Shown: in pieces, positions 4,393 through 7,368 of the stretch
Position numbering within the stretch: position 1 is the stretch's first letter
Layout: every line of letters begins with the position of its first letter
Program-made: the position numbers and the translations under genes
Notes under the pieces: model-generated
Seen by the model: only the letters and a program-made list of their open reading frames with translations
Databases searched by the model: none
Told to the model about the DNA's origin: nothing
Source of the DNA: CAIWXH01 sp964555675
GTDB lineage: Bacteria > Chloroflexota > Chloroflexia > Chloroflexales > Chloroflexaceae
Direction of reading: 5' to 3'
NCBI GenBank assembly: GCA_964555675.1
Contig: CAZKTU010000291.1
Coordinates: 1 to 7,368 of the forward strand
Length of the DNA stretch: 7,368 nt

Positions 4393-5895
4393 ATGTCCGA
4401 TTCACAGAACCCCGATACCCCGCCGCCGTCGCCCGAGGCGTCGCCCACGCCCGAGCCGCCCCCTACGGCGCCGACGCCGGAGGTCCCCCCCTCGCCCGAG
4501 AGCCGACCGGCCGCGGCCCCGCCCATGGCGTACCCCTACACCGGGCAGACCGAGGCGTTCCCCTACCAGGCCCAGGCCGAGCCCCCGCCGCGCGGGCGGC
4601 AGCGCCTGCTGATCCTGATCGCCGCGGCCCTCGCGGCCTTCGTGGCCTGTTCGGCCGTGGCTCTGGCCGCCTTCATCTTCGCGACCCCGGCCCTGCGCAA
4701 CCAGATTCCCGGCTTCGCCCCCAGGGCGGGCGGCGCCCCGCCCGAGGCCCCGAAGAAGTTCGTCGACCTGCCGGGCGGCCCGGTCAGGATCAGCGACGAC
4801 TTCAGCCAGGCCAGCGAGCGCTGGGATCGCTCGCAGACCGTGATCGAGGGCGACGCGTATGTGATCCGCCTCGAGTTGCCCAACTTCGACAGCTACGGCC
4901 TCTTCCTCGGCGGCGGCGACGTGCGCGACTTCGATATGGCCGTCGACGCCACCCAGCTGGCCGGCCCCGCCGACGGCGAGTTCGGCATCCGCTTCCGCCA
5001 GAGCGCCCCCGACGACCATATGATGTTCTCGATCAGCTCGTCGGGCTACTACCGCCTGCTCAGGGTTCAGGACAAGACCTACACCTCGCTGGTCCCCTGG
5101 ACCCGCCACGAGGGCATCGCCCTTGGCCCGGGCGTGGTCAACCGCCTGCGTCTCGTGGCCGACGGGCCCAGCATCACCGGCTATATCAACGGCGAGCAGG
5201 TGCTCACCTATAACGACGCCGAGCAGCAGTCGGGCCAGCTGACCCTGGGCCTGGTCACCTTCGAGACCGGCGGCCTCGAGGTGCGCTTCGACAACGCCGA
5301 GGGCTTCGCCGTGGCCACCCTGCCCGACGGGCAGGCTGCCGAGCTCGACCTGGCCGAGGATTTCGCGGACCCGTCGACGGTGCAGTGGAGCGTCGGCGGG
5401 GCCACGGTCAACGATGGCGCCTACGAGTTCTTCGTCGGCGGCTCGGTGGTCTCGTGGCAGCAGCCTCTGCCCACGGGCTCGTCCGAGGTCTCGGGCGACT
5501 TCGTGCTCGAGGTCGACGCGACCATGCTCAGCGGCCAGCCCGAGAACAGCGCCTATGGCCTGATGTTCGGCGACGGCGGCACCTTCGACTTCTTCGCCCT
5601 GATGATCGTGCCCGACGGGCGCGTGCTCATGTACCGCAATGGCGACGAGGGCTACGTGGTCATCCCGGCCGTCGAACTGCCGGCGATCAACCCGGGCCTC
5701 GACGCGACCAATCGGATCAGGGTCGAGGTCAGCGGGCGCAGCTTCACGATCACGATCAACGACCAGGAGCTGCCCGTCATCGATCTGCCCGAGGGCGTGA
5801 CCATGGACGGCATGGCCGGCGTGATCGTGCAGGGCGCCGACGCCGAGGGCATGCGCGCCCGCTTCGACAACTTCCGGCTCGAAGAGGTCGAGTGA
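4393..5895 (+). CDS. Membrane-anchored protein with Pro-rich N-terminus and two LamG/DUF1080-like beta-sandwich repeats
   Basis: A 500-residue protein of unknown function. Residues about 8-68 are proline-rich and acidic (PPPSPEASPTPEPPPTAP). A basic patch (RGRQR, 67-71) precedes one membrane span at about 72-97, giving an N-in, C-out topology. The outer part consists of two related domains, about 129-308 and 317-498. Matching pairs are DDFSQASERW / EDFADPSTVQW, VDATQLAG / VDATMLSG, NRLRLVADG / NRIRVEVSG, YINGEQV / TINDQEL and VRFDNAEGF / ARFDNFRLE. The pattern of beta strands with RFDNF at the end resembles the concanavalin-like (LamG, DUF1080) fold used to bind or cut glycans, but no catalytic residues were identified. 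The ATG at 4393 has GAGAGG 6 bases upstream. An in-frame GTG at 4363 with GAGG 6 bases ahead is an alternative that would add ten residues. The longer ORF from 4285 is not favoured because of the promoter. Confidence 0.85.
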   Translation: MSDSQNPDTPPPSPEASPTPEPPPTAPTPEVPPSPESRPAAAPPMAYPYTGQTEAFPYQAQAEPPPRGRQRLLILIAAALAAFVACSAVALAAFIFATPALRNQIPGFAPRAGGAPPEAPKKFVDLPGGPVRISDDFSQASERWDRSQTVIEGDAYVIRLELPNFDSYGLFLGGGDVRDFDMAVDATQLAGPADGEFGIRFRQSAPDDHMMFSISSSGYYRLLRVQDKTYTSLVPWTRHEGIALGPGVVNRLRLVADGPSITGYINGEQVLTYNDAEQQSGQLTLGLVTFETGGLEVRFDNAEGFAVATLPDGQAAELDLAEDFADPSTVQWSVGGATVNDGAYEFFVGGSVVSWQQPLPTGSSEVSGDFVLEVDATMLSGQPENSAYGLMFGDGGTFDFFALMIVPDGRVLMYRNGDEGYVVIPAVELPAINPGLDATNRIRVEVSGRSFTITINDQELPVIDLPEGVTMDGMAGVIVQGADAEGMRARFDNFRLEEVE

Positions 5896-5908
5896 GGCAA
5901 CCTCACTC
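5890..5908. terminator. Hairpin over both stop codons of the convergent genes
   Basis: GAGTGAGG-CAA-CCTCACTC is a perfect 8-base-pair stem with a 3-base loop. The TGA of the plus-strand gene (5893-5895) pairs exactly with the TGA of dnaE on the other strand (5903-5905). Only 7 bases separate the stop codons and no other terminator-like structure is present. There is no T tract on either side, so it is not a standard intrinsic terminator. It may act as a bidirectional pause or 3'-end stabiliser, or with Rho. Confidence 0.45.
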
Positions 5909-7368
5909 CGCGACGACCCGCTCGGGGCCGAGCACACCCTTGAGACTCTCGAGCAGGCCTGAGGAGACGCTGACGGTGTGCTGCGACTGGAGCACCACGA
6001 TCCCCACGCCGTTGGGCAGGTAGAGCGTGACCCGGTCGGGGCCGCTGCTGTTGCGCAGGACACTATAGACGTCCTGCATGCGCCTGACGTCGGCCTCGTC
6101 GTCGCCGGTGCGCTCGAGGTAGAGGCGCAGATTGCGGCCCGGGGTCGGGGCCGGCGCCGGGTCGCTATGGCTGCTGCTCATGCCGTTCCCCTTTCCGTTG
6201 CCGTGTCCGTTGCCGTGTCCGTGCCCGTTCGACGAGACCTTCACCTGCTGCTTGGCCCTGATCGCGCTCACGGGCGACGCGGGGGGCGCGGCCGGGCGCG
6301 GCGGGGGCGGCGGCAGCGCGGCGGCCACCATAGCCTCGGCCTCGGCCATCTCGCCGATGCCCTCGAGGTCCATCTCGCTGGCGACGGCGGCGGGCAGGGG
6401 CTCGGCCGAGGGCTCGACCGCCTCGGCGGCGTCGACCACGAGCTGGGTGGCGTCGCGGCGGTTATCGACCTTGGCGCTGATCTTGACCGCGGCGTCGTCG
6501 CGCAGGACATCGCCGCAGCGGGCCAGGGTCTTGGGGAAGACCACCAGCTCGATCGTGCCGGTGAGATCCTCGAGGTTGGCGACCAGCATGGCGTCGCCCT
6601 TCTTGGTGGTGATACGGCGTACGCCGTTCAGCACCCCCACGAAGGTCATGCTCTCGCCGATATGCTCGTCGGTGATATCGCTCAGGTTGCTCACCCCGGT
6701 CAGGTCGATGCCCTCGAGGGCCTTGGCCACAGGGTCCTCGGAGACATTGAGGCCGAGCAGCTCTTTCTCCCAGAGCAGCTCCTCCTTCTTGTCGGCGGGC
6801 GTCTCGGGGATGAGCGGCATGGGGATGCGGCTGATGCTGAGGGCCGAGGGGCCGCCCGAGCTCTCGCCGAACATATCGAACAGGCTGCTCTGGCCGATAT
6901 CGCGGGCCTTCTGGGCCTCGGCGCCGCCGGCCACGGCCTGGTCGAGGATGGCCAGCTTCTGGCGACGCGTGCCGGGCAGGCTGTCGAGGGCGCCCGCTTT
7001 GATCAGGCTCTCGACCACGCGCTTGTTGATCGCGTGGCGGTCGACCCGCGTGCACAGGTCCTCGAGGGACTGGAAGGGGCCGCCGGCCTCGCGCTCGGCG
7101 ATGATCGCCTCGACCGGGCCCTCGCCGACATTCTTGATCGCGGCCATGCCGAAGCGGATACCGCGGTCGAACTTCACGCCGAGGGGCAGCTGGCCAACCA
7201 GGGGCTCGATCTCGAAGCCCTTGTGCGAGCGATTGACGTCGGGGCCGAGCACCGCCACGCCGAGGCGGCGCGACTCGAGGGCGCCTTTGGCCACGTCCTC
7301 GATGAAGCCGCCCGCGCCGGTGAGCACGGCGGCCATGTACTCGACCGGGTAGTTGACCTTGAGCCAGC
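5903..7368 (-). CDS. dnaE: DNA polymerase III alpha subunit, C-terminal part (partial)
   Basis: DnaE is the replicative polymerase subunit of the Pol III core. The window holds the last 487 codons; the 5' part lies beyond the right edge, and the frame stays open to it. The first visible residues, WLKVNYPVEYMAAVLT, are the familiar DnaE block at the end of the fingers region. Then come GMAAIKNVGEGPVEAI and the helix-hairpin-helix region ending AINKRVVESLIKAGALDSL (numbering from the first visible residue, about 70-130). QSSLFDMFG (159-167) fits the internal beta-clamp-binding motif. An OB-fold domain (about 240-315) contains ITTKKGDAMLVANLEDLTG. A long Pro/Ala/Gly/His/Asn linker (about 316-410) then leads to a short C-terminal domain (about 412-487, NLRLYLERTG to LGPERVVAE). 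PHP and catalytic Asp motifs are outside the window. It converges on the membrane protein gene. The linker is notably long and of low complexity. Confidence 0.96.
   Translation of the reverse strand, partial: WLKVNYPVEYMAAVLTGAGGFIEDVAKGALESRRLGVAVLGPDVNRSHKGFEIEPLVGQLPLGVKFDRGIRFGMAAIKNVGEGPVEAIIAEREAGGPFQSLEDLCTRVDRHAINKRVVESLIKAGALDSLPGTRRQKLAILDQAVAGGAEAQKARDIGQSSLFDMFGESSGGPSALSISRIPMPLIPETPADKKEELLWEKELLGLNVSEDPVAKALEGIDLTGVSNLSDITDEHIGESMTFVGVLNGVRRITTKKGDAMLVANLEDLTGTIELVVFPKTLARCGDVLRDDAAVKISAKVDNRRDATQLVVDAAEAVEPSAEPLPAAVASEMDLEGIGEMAEAEAMVAAALPPPPPRPAAPPASPVSAIRAKQQVKVSSNGHGHGNGHGNGKGNGMSSSHSDPAPAPTPGRNLRLYLERTGDDEADVRRMQDVYSVLRNSSGPDRVTLYLPNGVGIVVLQSQHTVSVSSGLLESLKGVLGPERVVAE
6195..6218 (-). 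repeat. 12-base tandem repeat coding a Gly-His-Asn linker in DnaE
   Basis: CCGTTGCCGTGT occurs twice in direct succession, with imperfect copies on both sides (about 6183-6231). In frame it codes alternating glycine with histidine and asparagine (NGHGHGNGHGNGKGNG) in the linker between the OB fold and the last domain of DnaE. It is a slippage-prone stretch, so linker length may vary without loss of reading frame. Confidence 0.8.

Noticed and set aside
4402..6063. A 553-residue open frame on the minus strand opposite the membrane protein gene
   Set aside because: It has low-complexity, Arg/Gly/Ala/Val-rich composition, crosses the dnaE 3' end in another frame and has no RBS or promoter. It is a shadow of the plus-strand gene and dnaE.
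6132..7352. A 406-residue Ser/Arg/Pro-rich open frame on the plus strand within dnaE
   Set aside because: It is antisense to recognisable DnaE blocks and shows no domain or start signal, so it is a compositional artefact.

Overview
The window reads as chromosomal DNA from a high-GC bacterium. It contains one clearly recognisable housekeeping block (dnaE, rpsO, pnp) and two accessory genes. The style of the proteins suggests a filamentous phototroph-type Chloroflexota (class Chloroflexia): a lipoprotein ending its signal in LLAAC, a PNPase with a Gly/Arg tail, and a Pro-rich single-span membrane protein with jelly-roll-like repeats. This placement is an inference from protein style and was not tested by a search. 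Promoters have near-consensus sigma70-type boxes set in short AT-richer islands.

Layout from left to right. The window opens with the 5' end of a lipoprotein gene on the minus strand (1-120). A 140-base gap without a convincing promoter or terminator separates it from an ArsR-type winged-helix regulator of the COG4189 type (261-1220, minus). The regulator has its own consensus promoter and a perfect inverted repeat just upstream of the -35 box. A strong intrinsic terminator (1385-1419) closes pnp (1445-3715, minus). Between pnp and rpsO lie an rpsO terminator with a T6 tract and, directly after it, a long interrupted hairpin in the pnp leader. rpsO (3925-4194, minus) has its own promoter. Back to back with that promoter, a plus-strand promoter drives a 500-residue membrane-anchored protein with two related extracytoplasmic domains (4393-5895). 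That gene converges, with only 7 bases between stop codons, on the 3' end of dnaE (5903-7368, minus, cut by the window edge).

How the genes relate. rpsO followed by pnp is the widely conserved ribosomal protein S15 / polynucleotide phosphorylase pair. Here the 209-base spacer holds a terminator followed by a structured leader, so pnp expression probably depends on read-through from rpsO and on leader processing. This resembles the RNase III/PNPase autocontrol known in Escherichia coli, although the sequence itself is unrelated as far as can be seen. The COG4189-type regulator and the following lipoprotein may form a separate regulatory and uptake module, but the lipoprotein's function cannot be read from 40 residues.

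No phage, transposon, CRISPR, tRNA or rRNA feature was seen, and I found no convincing undescribed multi-gene system. The most interesting signals are non-coding: the pnp leader hairpin, the regulator's operator-like repeat, and a perfect hairpin that covers both stop codons of the convergent pair.
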